A DNA stretch of 64,000 nucleotides from Devosia ginsengisoli (GTDB lineage Bacteria; Pseudomonadota; Alphaproteobacteria; Rhizobiales; Devosiaceae). Position numbers and translations under genes: made by a program. Position 1 is the stretch's first letter. Each line of letters opens with the position of its first letter. Under the pieces are notes generated by a model. It was given only the letters and a program-made list of their open reading frames with translations. It had not been told where the DNA came from and made no database searches. The stretch covers positions 186,001 to 250,000 of the forward strand of contig NZ_JANQAJ010000009.1 in assembly GCF_024707105.1 (NCBI RefSeq), given 5' to 3'. Below are positions 25,808-33,507 of this stretch, piece by piece.

Positions 25808-26743
25808 ATGCTGTCGATTGTCCGCGTCCTTCCCTTGCTGGCTGTCCTGCTCGCCGCGCCGTCCGCCATGGCACAGGACGCGGCGTTCCCCATCACGCTC
25901 GAACACGCTCTCGGCACGGTCACCATTCCCGCCGAGCCACAACGCGTCGTGGCGCTGATCGACCGGGATGCCGACACGGTTCTCGCGCTGGGCGTGCAGC
26001 CGGTGGGCATCCGCTCCAACTACAATTTCGATGCCGGCGTCGGACCTTGGGCGGAGCCGCTGCTGACCACCGAGCCGGCCGTGTGGAAGGGCCGCGAGCT
26101 GAATTTCGAAGCCATCGCCGCTGCCGATCCCGACCTCATCGTCTTTGCCACTTCGGGCGGCGACGCGGCCGAATATGAGCGCCTGAGCCAGATAGCGCCA
26201 ACCATCGCCCTGCCCAGGGGCGCCAATCCCTGGGAGGCCACCACCGCCCAGACCACCCTTCTGATCGCCGAAGCCCTCGGCCGCAAACAGGAAGGCGAAC
26301 AACTGATCGCCGATCTCGATGCCTACCTGGCCACGCAGAAGGCGGCCCATCCCGAATTTGCCGGCAGGACGGTCAATTATCTCGACATCTATCCGGGCGG
26401 CATTTCCAGCTATTCCGCCAATCACATCGTCAACGGCATGCTCTATGCCACCGGCTTCTCGCCCATTGCCGGCGCGCTTGACGTACCTGCCGGCCAGTCC
26501 TCGATCAGCGTTTCGGCCGAACTGCTGGCGAGCTACGACGCCGATATCGTGCTGATCTATCCCTTCGGACGCAGCCTCGATGAGCTGATCGCCGAAACCC
26601 CGACCCTGGCCACCCTGCCCTCGGTCGAAGACGGACGCGCCTTCGTGCTGCAGGACCTGGCCTTCTCCAGCGCCTCGGTGGTTTCCATCCCCTATGCACT
26701 GGACAATCTGCTGCCCCGGTTCAGCGCTGCCCTCGCCGACTGA
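25808..26743 (+). CDS. Iron-siderophore-type ABC substrate-binding protein
   Basis: 311 residues with signal peptide MLSIVRVLPLLAVLLAAPSAMAQ and a FecB/BtuF-like helical-backbone binding fold: TIPAEPQRVVALIDRDADTVLALGVQPVG, LNFEAIAAADPDLIVFA, and PYALDNLLPRF. These periplasmic proteins deliver ferric siderophores or haem-like ligands to an ABC permease. No permease or ATPase gene is adjacent, so it is an orphan. A second one is at 50617-51600. Confidence 0.87.
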   Translation: MLSIVRVLPLLAVLLAAPSAMAQDAAFPITLEHALGTVTIPAEPQRVVALIDRDADTVLALGVQPVGIRSNYNFDAGVGPWAEPLLTTEPAVWKGRELNFEAIAAADPDLIVFATSGGDAAEYERLSQIAPTIALPRGANPWEATTAQTTLLIAEALGRKQEGEQLIADLDAYLATQKAAHPEFAGRTVNYLDIYPGGISSYSANHIVNGMLYATGFSPIAGALDVPAGQSSISVSAELLASYDADIVLIYPFGRSLDELIAETPTLATLPSVEDGRAFVLQDLAFSSASVVSIPYALDNLLPRFSAALAD

Positions 26744-26861
26744 TCGGTGGCGCTGCCGATCACGCCTCTACCATCCATTAACCTTTCTCATTGCCCCCTC
26801 CGCCCGCGCTGACTAGTCTGGCGGCCTGTGATTTGCGCGTAAGGGGCAAGGTTTAAGGCAG

Positions 26862-27848
26862 ATGACGCAAGGCTATGATCCCTACCACCTGGCCAGCCCG
26901 ACCGTTTACCTCGTCAAGATCGTGATTTTCCTGGTGCTGGTGGCGCTGGTCGCGGCCATCCTGTTCACCAATATCGTCACCTTCTTCTGGGCCAACCCCT
27001 TCATCAATTCGCTGATCTTCTTCTCGCTGTTCATCGGCATCTTCCTCAGCTTCCGCCAGGTCATCCGCCTGTTTCCAGAGGTGAAGTGGGTCAATTCCCT
27101 GCAGGACGGCACCTCGACCAATGTGCGCCCACCCATCCTGCTGGCCCCCGTCGCCGGCATATTGCGCGAGCGGATCGGGGAAGCTGTCATCACGCCCTCC
27201 TCCATGCGCTCCATTCTGGATTCCGTCGGCAACCGCCTCGACGAAGCCAAGGACACCTCGCGCTACCTCACGGGCCTGCTGGTCTTTCTCGGCCTCATGG
27301 GCACGTTCTACGGCCTGCTGGAGACCGTGGGCTCGGTAGCCGGCGTCATCAACGCACTGGACGTGACTTCGTCCGATAGCGCCGCGCTCTTCGGCAATCT
27401 CAAGGAAGGCCTGGCTGCGCCACTGGGCGGCATGGGCACTGCCTTTTCGTCCTCGCTCTTCGGCCTTGCCGGTTCGCTGGTGCTCGGCTTCCTCGACCTC
27501 CAGACCAGCCAGGCGCAGAACGCCTTCTATACCGATCTTGAGGACTGGATGACCTCGATGACCGAACTCGACCACCCGGTCAGCGCCATGCAGGCCAGCG
27601 CCGGCGGCCCGGAAATGCAGGCCATGTTCGACAAGCTCGGCGACAGCATGCAGAACCAGAATTCCAGCCAGAATGCCATCCGCGCCATGGCCGAGCTGGC
27701 CCGCGGCATCGACGGGCTGGTCAAGCATATCCGCACCGAACAGGACGATTTGCGCAAGCACATCACCGAGCAGGGCGAAACCAACCAGAAGTTGCGTGAA
27801 CTGATCGACGCCGTACTATCGCAGGGCGACAACGAGCGGCGGAACTGA
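26862..27848 (+). CDS. MotA/TolQ/ExbB-like proton-channel protein
   Basis: 328 residues with transmembrane helices at about 17-40, 47-67, 140-165 and 190-212 and a long cytoplasmic loop, as in MotA-type proton-channel subunits. GMGTAFSSSLFGLAGSLVLGFLD carries the conserved pore-lining helix. The C-terminal tail is helical. It forms a pair, 3 bp apart, with an OmpA-like partner, the arrangement of MotA-MotB and TolQ-TolR energised complexes; no flagellar genes are near, so an envelope function is more likely than motility. Confidence 0.8.
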   Translation: MTQGYDPYHLASPTVYLVKIVIFLVLVALVAAILFTNIVTFFWANPFINSLIFFSLFIGIFLSFRQVIRLFPEVKWVNSLQDGTSTNVRPPILLAPVAGILRERIGEAVITPSSMRSILDSVGNRLDEAKDTSRYLTGLLVFLGLMGTFYGLLETVGSVAGVINALDVTSSDSAALFGNLKEGLAAPLGGMGTAFSSSLFGLAGSLVLGFLDLQTSQAQNAFYTDLEDWMTSMTELDHPVSAMQASAGGPEMQAMFDKLGDSMQNQNSSQNAIRAMAELARGIDGLVKHIRTEQDDLRKHITEQGETNQKLRELIDAVLSQGDNERRN

Positions 27849-27851
27849 CCC

Positions 27852-28877
27852 ATGCCGGGAGCCCGTAGCCGCAGGCGGCAGGAGGCCAATTACTGGCCCG
27901 GCTTCGTCGACGCCCTGTCGAGCCTGCTGCTTGTCATCATCTTCATGCTGAGCCTGTTCATGCTGACCCAGTTCTTCCTGGGCCGGGAAATCCAGGGCCG
28001 CGACTCCGCGCTGGCGCGACTCAACAGCCAGATTGCCGAACTGACCGACCTGTTGCAGCTCGAACGCGCCAATTCCGACGACCTGACCACCCAGATCGCC
28101 ACGCTCACCGCCACATTGGGCGCCGCCCAGGCCGACAATGCCAGCCTCACCAGCCAGCTCGCCGGCATTGGCGCCGGCCTCGGCGACAAGGACAGCACCA
28201 TTGCCGGGCTCGAAGACGATCTGATGGCGGCCCAGGAACTCTCCGACGAGGCCAATGCCCAGGTCGCCCTGCTGAACCAGCAACTTGCCGCGCTCCGCAC
28301 CCAGATCGGCGCGCTGGAAGCCGCCCTCGAGGCCTCGGAAACCCGCGACACCGAATCCCGTACCCAGATTGCCGATCTCGGCCGCCGCCTGAACCTGGCT
28401 TTGGCCCAGCGCGTCCAGGACCTTAGCCGCTATCGCTCCGACTTCTTCGGCCGCCTGCGCGAAATCCTCGAAGGCCGGGCCGATGTCCGCGTCGTGGGCG
28501 ACCGCTTCGTCTTCCAGTCCGAAGTGCTGTTTGCGGCCGGCCAGGCCGATATCTCGCCCGAAGGCACGCCCGATCTCGACGCACTGGCCGAGGCCATCCT
28601 GCAGCTCGAAACCGAAATTCCGCCCGACATCAATTGGGTTCTGCGCGTCGACGGCCACACCGATATCAGGCCGATTTCCAATGCCCGCTTCCCGTCGAAC
28701 TGGGAGCTTTCGGCTGCCCGCGCCATTTCCGTGGCACAATATCTGGTGAGCAAGGGCGTCTCGCCCAACCGGCTGGTCGCCGCCGGCTTCGGCGAATTCA
28801 CCCCGCTCGATCCGGGCAATACCGAGGAAGCCTATCGGCGAAATCGCCGGATCGAGTTCAAACTGACGGAGGGGTGA
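27852..28877 (+). CDS. MotB/OmpA-like peptidoglycan-binding partner
   Basis: 341 residues: a basic N-terminus (MPGARSRRRQEANYWPG), one transmembrane helix at about 21-42 whose FVDALSSLLLVIIF includes the MotB-type Asp, a coiled coil about 50-190, then an OmpA C-terminal domain with VDGHTDIRPIS and NRRIEFKL for peptidoglycan binding. Together with the upstream MotA-like protein it forms a putative proton-driven complex anchored in the wall. Confidence 0.85.
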   Translation: MPGARSRRRQEANYWPGFVDALSSLLLVIIFMLSLFMLTQFFLGREIQGRDSALARLNSQIAELTDLLQLERANSDDLTTQIATLTATLGAAQADNASLTSQLAGIGAGLGDKDSTIAGLEDDLMAAQELSDEANAQVALLNQQLAALRTQIGALEAALEASETRDTESRTQIADLGRRLNLALAQRVQDLSRYRSDFFGRLREILEGRADVRVVGDRFVFQSEVLFAAGQADISPEGTPDLDALAEAILQLETEIPPDINWVLRVDGHTDIRPISNARFPSNWELSAARAISVAQYLVSKGVSPNRLVAAGFGEFTPLDPGNTEEAYRRNRRIEFKLTEG

Positions 28878-28981
28878 TTGGCGACGGCGCAACGCGCCGA
28901 CAAATCGCTCCGGTGGAGCGATTTGAGCCGATCACGGTCGAGCCTTGCGAGACCCCGGACCAGCGCCTGGGAGCCACAATG

Positions 28982-30793
28982 CTAACCCGCATCCTCCAGC
29001 CGGAACTGCAACCGCGCCAGCTCCGCATAGCGTCCGCCCTTGGCAACCAGCTCGTCATGCGTGCCCTGGTCGATGATGCGGCCGCCATCGAGCACCAGGA
29101 TCTTGTCGGCGTCGCGAATGGTGGCCAGCCGGTGGGCAATGACCAGCGTGGTGCGGCCCGCCATCAGGTGTTCCAGCGCCGTCTGCACCAGCCGCTCGCT
29201 CTGCGCGTCGAGCGCGCTCGTCGCCTCGTCCAGCAGCAGGATCGGCGAATTCTTGAGAATGGCGCGGGCGATGGCGAGGCGCTGCTTCTGCCCGCCCGAC
29301 AGCGTCACGCCGCGTTCGCCCACCATCGTGTCATAGCCCAGCGGCAGGTCCATGACGAAATCATGCACCAAAGCGGCGCGTGAAGCCGCCTCAACTTCGG
29401 CCTCGCTGGCCTCCGGTTTGCCGAAACGGATATTCTCGGCAATCGTGCCGGCAAAGATGGTCGGCTCCTGCTCGACATAGGCAAAGCGCTGCCGCAATTC
29501 GCGCAGCTTGGTATCGCGAATATCGACGCCATCGACGCGGATCACCCCGCCGCTGACATCGTAGAAGCGCTGCAGCAGCGACAGGGTCGTCGACTTGCCC
29601 GAACCCGAAGCCCCAACCAGCGCCACGGTCTCGCCCCGGCCCACAGCGAAATCGAGCCCTGTCAGAACCGGCTCGGACCCGTCATAGGAGAAGTTGACGT
29701 TCTCGAACGCCACCGTGCCCAAAGCCGGCTTGGGCAGCGCCACCGGCTTGGCCGCTTCGCGGATCGTCGGCTCGGTATCGAGAATTTCGGTCAGCCGCTC
29801 GGTGGCGCCGGCCACTGATTGCAGCGTGCCCAGCACTTCGCTGACATTGGTCAGCGCGCCCGAAGCCATCAGCGCATAGACGAGGAATTGCGCCAACTGC
29901 CCGGCTGTCACCGTGCCCTCGAAGACCGAGCGGGCACCCCACCAGACCAGGAATACCAAAGCCGCCGTGCCGAGGAAAATCACCATGCCGACCAGCACTG
30001 AGCGCGCCAGCAGCCGGCGCACTTCGGCGCTGTAGCTGGCTTCGCTGCGCTCATCGTAATTGGCAGCCTGTACCGGCTCCTGCGTGAACGATTTGACCGT
30101 GCGGGTGGCGCCCAGCATTTCGGTGGCCATGGCGGAAAGGTCGGCCAGCGCATCCTGCGTCCGGCGCGACATGCCGCGCAGCCGCCGGGCAAAGGTAATG
30201 ACGGGGAACAGGATAGCCGGTGCGGCGATCACCACGGCCAATGTGAGGATGGGGCTGGTCAGCAGCATCATCGTCAGCGCGCCGACAATGGTCACCATCG
30301 AGCGCAAGGCCAGCGAGAAGCTCGACCCCACCGCGCCGCGGATCATCGCCACGTCGCCATTGAGCCGGCTGGTGAGTTCTCCCACGCGATGCGTATCGAA
30401 ATAGCGCGCATCCAGCCCCAGCAGGTGCGCGAACACCGCCTGCCGCAGATCGGCCAGCACGCGCTCGCCGATGACAGAGATGAAATAGAACCGCGCCCCG
30501 CTCGCCACCGCCATGATGGCCGCGACACCCACGATCAGCCAACCATAGCGGCCGACATTTTCCAGGTTCTGCGTAATGAAGCCCTGGTCGATGGCCCCGC
30601 CCAGCAGCGCCGGAATGGCCAGCGAGGCGACGGCCGAGACCAGCAGGAAGGCCACGGTGAGCGCCAGCCGCACCGGATAGCGCAGCATGAAGGGCACCAG
30701 CTTGCGCAATGGCTGCAGCTTGCGGGGGTTGACGACCGGAGTCGCTACGATCTTTTCGGCGTCAGCCTGAGCCGGGGCGGCCTGGTCTGTCAT
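28982..30793 (-). CDS. MsbA-type ABC exporter (permease-ATPase fusion)
   Basis: 603 residues from ATG 30793. Six transmembrane helices occupy about 40-330, followed by the nucleotide-binding domain with Walker A GASGSGKST, signature LSGGQKQR, Walker B ILLLDEATSALD and the H-loop VIAHRL. Half-size exporters of this kind work as homodimers moving lipids, drugs or peptides. A longer upstream frame (to 30973) is unlikely because it overlaps the rpmE promoter region. Substrate unknown. Confidence 0.92.
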   Translation of the reverse strand: MTDQAAPAQADAEKIVATPVVNPRKLQPLRKLVPFMLRYPVRLALTVAFLLVSAVASLAIPALLGGAIDQGFITQNLENVGRYGWLIVGVAAIMAVASGARFYFISVIGERVLADLRQAVFAHLLGLDARYFDTHRVGELTSRLNGDVAMIRGAVGSSFSLALRSMVTIVGALTMMLLTSPILTLAVVIAAPAILFPVITFARRLRGMSRRTQDALADLSAMATEMLGATRTVKSFTQEPVQAANYDERSEASYSAEVRRLLARSVLVGMVIFLGTAALVFLVWWGARSVFEGTVTAGQLAQFLVYALMASGALTNVSEVLGTLQSVAGATERLTEILDTEPTIREAAKPVALPKPALGTVAFENVNFSYDGSEPVLTGLDFAVGRGETVALVGASGSGKSTTLSLLQRFYDVSGGVIRVDGVDIRDTKLRELRQRFAYVEQEPTIFAGTIAENIRFGKPEASEAEVEAASRAALVHDFVMDLPLGYDTMVGERGVTLSGGQKQRLAIARAILKNSPILLLDEATSALDAQSERLVQTALEHLMAGRTTLVIAHRLATIRDADKILVLDGGRIIDQGTHDELVAKGGRYAELARLQFRLEDAG

Positions 30794-30906
30794 CGCGAGG
30801 TTACGCCACCTGTTTTGGGGAAAGGCTGGATTGGTGCTTGGATATAGGCACTGCCTGGCGGGGCGGCAACAGCTTTGTCCGGTGCGAAATTGTCGCGCCC
30901 GCGCCC

Positions 30907-30935
30907 TTGCGGAGAAGCCGGGCTTTCTGTATGAA
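30907..30935 (+). promoter_or_regulatory. Candidate rpmE promoter
   Basis: TTGCGG at 30907-30912 and TATGAA at 30930-30935 are 17 bp apart. The predicted start would give a leader of about 60 nt before the rpmE ATG. Confidence 0.5.
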
Positions 30936-30963
30936 GCCGGCAACACCAGTTTTAGATGCTCTC

Positions 30964-30981
30964 CGGGCGCCACGGCGCCCG
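30964..30981 (+). promoter_or_regulatory. Hairpin in the rpmE leader
   Basis: CGGGCGCC-AC-GGCGCCCG, followed by TTTGATTTG, lies between the rpmE promoter and the gene. Ribosomal-protein leaders often carry autoregulatory structures; this one is a candidate only. Confidence 0.4.
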
Positions 30982-31001
30982 TTTGATTTGAGGCGATACC
31001 G

Positions 31002-31223
31002 ATGAAGGCTGATATCCATCCGGACTACCACACCATCACTGTGGTCATGACCGACGGCACCACTTACGAAACCCGCTCGACCTACGGCAAGGCCGGCGAC
31101 ACCCTGCAGCTCGACATCGACTCCAAGACCCATCCGGCCTGGACCGGTGGCACGGGCCAGTTGCTCGACCGCGGCGGCCGTGTTTCGCGCTTCAAGGAGC
31201 GCTTCAAGGGTCTCGGCATCTAA
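31002..31223 (+). CDS. rpmE: 50S ribosomal protein L31
   Basis: 73 residues, [20 protein letters not shown], ending [12 protein letters not shown]. It lacks the CxxC zinc pair of type C+ L31 proteins, reading [13 protein letters not shown] at that place, so it is the zinc-free type. L31 bridges the two ribosomal subunits. A single-gene transcript is implied by its own promoter and strong terminator. Confidence 0.96.
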   Translation: MKADIHPDYHTITVVMTDGTTYETRSTYGKAGDTLQLDIDSKTHPAWTGGTGQLLDRGGRVSRFKERFKGLGI

Positions 31224-31243
31224 GCCGATCCGCGATGAATTCG

Positions 31244-31273
31244 AAAAGCCCGGCCATTGTGCCGGGCTTTTTG
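31244..31273 (+). terminator. Intrinsic terminator after rpmE
   Basis: AAAAGCCCGGC-CATTGT-GCCGGGCTTTTTG, a perfect GC-rich stem with a T-run. Confidence 0.92.
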
Positions 31274-31283
31274 TTTGTGGAGC

Positions 31284-31368
31284 ATGGCCCCCGCGCAGGC
31301 GGGAATCCACTCTTCTCTTCAAAACCACCGCAGGACAAGAATGGATTCCCGCCTACGCGGGAATGACG
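31284..31368. repeat. Dispersed inverted repeat, family C copy 1
   Basis: CGCAGGCGGGAATCCACTCTT on the left is complementary to AAGAATGGATTCCCGCC-TACGCG on the right, about 30 bases apart. A related element lies at 58203-58306. It fills the gap between the rpmE terminator and the YnfA gene. Confidence 0.75.
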
Positions 31369-31375
31369 TCGTGGT

Positions 31376-31735
31376 ATGAAAGACCTACCTCGTCATCATC
31401 CAACCAGAGCCACGCCCTTGCAATTTGCTCTCTTCTTCGGCGCTGCAGTGTTCGAGATTGGCGGCTGCTACCTGATCTGGCTGGCTTTGCGACAGGGACA
31501 GCCCTGGCTCTGGGCACCCGCTATCGTCGCCCTGGCTTTGTTCGGCCTGCTGCTGGCCCTGACCGGCACCGAAAGCGCGGGGCGGGCCTTTGCCATCTAT
31601 GGCGGCATCTATATCGCCGCGTCAGTCGCCTTCATGGCCGGCATCGAGCGTGTCCGTCCCGATGCGTGGGATCTGGCGGGCGTCGCGATCTGTCTGTTGG
31701 GGGCGGCGGTGATTTTCTTCGCGCCGCGCGGTTAA
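31376..31735 (+). CDS. YnfA family membrane protein
   Basis: 119 residues with four transmembrane helices; the motifs FGAAVFEIGGCYLIWLALR and GRAFAIYGGIYIAASVAFM are typical of the YnfA (UPF0060) family, related to small multidrug-resistance transporters. TTG 31418 would give a 105-residue protein nearer the family norm and may be the true start. Its end overlaps the convergent rcdA gene by 4 bp. Confidence 0.88.
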   Translation: MKDLPRHHPTRATPLQFALFFGAAVFEIGGCYLIWLALRQGQPWLWAPAIVALALFGLLLALTGTESAGRAFAIYGGIYIAASVAFMAGIERVRPDAWDLAGVAICLLGAAVIFFAPRG

Positions 31736-32256
31736 GCCCGGCCGAATGCCGCCTTGAGTCGGGCCAGTTGGTCGGCAATGCCGTTGGCCGTACCCGGATC
31801 GAGTTCGGGCATGCGGCCACGCTCCAGCGTATCGAACTGCATCACCCGCTCGAACAACCGGTCGCCCTTGTCGATATAGGCGCGCAGCGTCTCCGGCAGT
31901 TGGTCATAGCCCGGCCCGCCGCGCTCCGAGGGCGTGGCCGAGAACTTGACCTTCTCCTTTTCGGAGCGGGCATTTTCTCGTGTGATTTCGCCCTCGTTGA
32001 CCGCGCGCTGCAACAGCAACCACGAGGCCAGTTGCATCAGCCGCGTGGTCAGGCGCATGGATTCGGTGGCGTAGAGGAACGAGGCTTCGCGGCCGAGGAT
32101 GCGGCTCTCGTTGCGCCCCTCGCCGTCGAGATAGGCCGCCACGTCCTCGATCAGGCCCATGCCTTCGCGATAGAGCAGGTCGAATCCGCCCGATGCCACG
32201 ATGCGTGGCCCGATGGCGATTGCCGGTCCTGTCTCTTTCAAATCCGTCAAGCGCAT
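31732..32256 (-). CDS. rcdA: RcdA-family (DUF1465) cell-cycle regulator
   Basis: 174 residues, mostly helical, of the DUF1465 family, recognised by YREGMGLIEDVAAYLDGEGR, YATESMRLTTRLMQLASWLLLQRAV and the NEGEIT segment. In Caulobacter RcdA is an adaptor in the CpdR-RcdA-PopA hierarchy that delivers CtrA to ClpXP protease at the G1-S transition. Length is the family norm. It is likely monocistronic here. Confidence 0.88.
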   Translation of the reverse strand: MRLTDLKETGPAIAIGPRIVASGGFDLLYREGMGLIEDVAAYLDGEGRNESRILGREASFLYATESMRLTTRLMQLASWLLLQRAVNEGEITRENARSEKEKVKFSATPSERGGPGYDQLPETLRAYIDKGDRLFERVMQFDTLERGRMPELDPGTANGIADQLARLKAAFGRA

Positions 32257-32370
32257 GCTCCCTGGCGATGGCCATGCTAGGCCTAAACCGGCAAGGCGTC
32301 ATCCCTTGCGGTCCATCAAGCTAAAAAGAGCTTTAAGATCAGGGCCATACCAAGGCCATCAGGACGCCTG

Positions 32371-32400
32371 AAAAGAAAAAGAGCGGTAAGAACCGCTCTC
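32371..32400 (-). terminator. Intrinsic terminator (minus strand)
   Basis: Read leftward: AGAGCGGT-TCTT-ACCGCTCT followed by TTTTTCTTTT. It is about 140 bp after the stop of the small membrane protein gene at 32542, so it ends that transcript or an unannotated RNA. Confidence 0.85.
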
Positions 32401-32541
32401 GAAGTTAACAGGGAGGCGTCAAACAGAGGGAGAAACCACTCTGCAAATCCAGAACAATCTGAATAATCTAAGGTTACCGCCAAGAGATTAATTGTGTGTT
32501 AACAGGAGTCGATTTCTTAACCCTGTCAGTCCGTTCCATAC
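32401..32541. other. AT-rich gap, no gene seen
   Basis: Markedly AT-richer than its surroundings, with no open frame of coding character. On the minus strand it is the 3' UTR between the small membrane protein gene and a strong terminator, or could encode a small RNA. Confidence 0.4.
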
Positions 32542-32721
32542 TCAAGCGGGAGGCTGGAACAGGGTCGCCACGAGAAATTGCCAGGCGCCCGAACCGAGCA
32601 GGACCACCACGACCCAGGCCGCTGCACCCAGAAGCAGGATCAGCAAGCCATTGGGGATGGCATCCGGCTTTTGCCCGAGCCCGCCTTCGGAATTCCTCGA
32701 TCCGGTGATGTTGCGTGCCAT
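32542..32721 (-). CDS. Small single-pass membrane protein
   Basis: 59 residues from ATG 32721 (MARNITGSRNSEGG), preceded by a good AAGGAG ribosome-binding site. A hydrophilic N-terminus of about 24 residues precedes one transmembrane helix (GLLILLLGAAAWVVVVLLG) and a short tail. No family recognised. The excellent ribosome-binding site and downstream terminator support it being real. Confidence 0.65.
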   Translation of the reverse strand: MARNITGSRNSEGGLGQKPDAIPNGLLILLLGAAAWVVVVLLGSGAWQFLVATLFQPPA

Positions 32722-32931
32722 GTCGAACTCCTTCCCCCGTCGCCGGCACACGAAAATTACGCTCCTCGCCTAAAATGTCTATCAATTTAGTAGTGTATTA
32801 AACCGCGATACCTTTCGGCTGGGGAAAATAATGCCGGACCTCCCCCGTTGAATGGATTCTGAATGATCCGTTCCGGTTTCGCTCATCGCCCGCGCGCTAA
32901 GCCGGAGTCCTCACGCAATGAGGAGGAAACG

Positions 32932-33180
32932 ATGACCACTATTTCCGCTGGAGCCGCTGCCGGTTTGCTGGTCGCGCTCATGGTGTTGTCGACCAGCGAC
33001 GGCTATGGCGCCGAACTGGTGCCCGCCGCGAACCAGGCCGGGAATTTCGTCCATCCCGGCACGATCAGGGGATTCAATCCCCAGCCCGACCCGCCCCATG
33101 AGGCGCGCGGTTTCGACCCCCAGCCCGATCCGCCCAAGGTTTTCGGTGACGGCTCGGTCAAGCCGGCCGGGCACGGCTAG
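32932..33180 (+). CDS. Small secreted protein with FxPQPDPP repeats
   Basis: 82 residues from ATG 32932, placed by a strong AGGAGGAAAC just upstream. An N-terminal hydrophobic signal (AAAGLLVALMVLSTSDGYGA) is followed by a short mature peptide containing two copies of GF(N/D)PQPDPP, at about 46-54 and 60-68, separated by HEAR. The repeat resembles Pro-rich binding or metal-linked motifs but I know no function. The gene is alone between a divergent small membrane protein and a repeat. Confidence 0.75.
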   Translation: MTTISAGAAAGLLVALMVLSTSDGYGAELVPAANQAGNFVHPGTIRGFNPQPDPPHEARGFDPQPDPPKVFGDGSVKPAGHG

Positions 33181-33233
33181 AGCGTTTCCAGCAAAAGTGG
33201 AGACGGTTTTGCGGTTCGGAAACGCGACAGAAT
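33180..33233. repeat. Dispersed repeat family D, copy 2
   Basis: AGCGTTTCCAGCAAAAGTGG followed by GACGGTTTTGCGG and TTCGGAAACGC: the first and last parts are complementary (GCGTTTCC/GGAAACGC) and the inner AGCAAAA/GGTTTTGC also pair. Relatives at 18337-18372 and 60416-60468. It begins at the stop codon of the FxPQPDPP gene. Confidence 0.75.
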
Positions 33234-33239
33234 AAGGGC

Positions 33240-33422
33240 CTAGAGCTTGAACGCGGCGTCCGCGGCCTTGCGCGTGGCGCCGCGCGCTTCGATCGTGGCC
33301 CTGAGCCGCTCGATCTCGGCCTCGAGCAGGTTGATACGCTCGTGCAATTCTTCCACCGACATGGTGTCGATGGTCATGCCGACTTCATGGCCTTTGGGCT
33401 TCTTGATCTCTTCGTCGAACAT
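33240..33422 (-). CDS. DUF1192 family small protein
   Basis: 60 residues: MFDEEIKKPKGHEVGMTIDTMSVEELHERINLLEAEIERL. The SVEELHERI-x-LxxEIxRL helix is the DUF1192 signature. These cytoplasmic coiled-coil proteins are widespread in Alphaproteobacteria with unknown role and often lie beside a quinone oxidoreductase gene, as here, divergently. Confidence 0.88.
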   Translation of the reverse strand: MFDEEIKKPKGHEVGMTIDTMSVEELHERINLLEAEIERLRATIEARGATRKAADAAFKL

Positions 33423-33507
33423 TGTTTCAGCCTCCTGCGCCAGGGTTGAACGCTCAGCTTAGCGCGAAAGACTTGCCGAGCAAATCCGCATCGGCCAGCA
33501 TGGTGGC

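Noticed and set aside
32863..32931. N-terminal extension of the FxPQPDPP protein (23 codons)
   Set aside because: The AGGAGGAAAC ribosome-binding site directly precedes the internal ATG at 32932, and the extension would bury the signal sequence.
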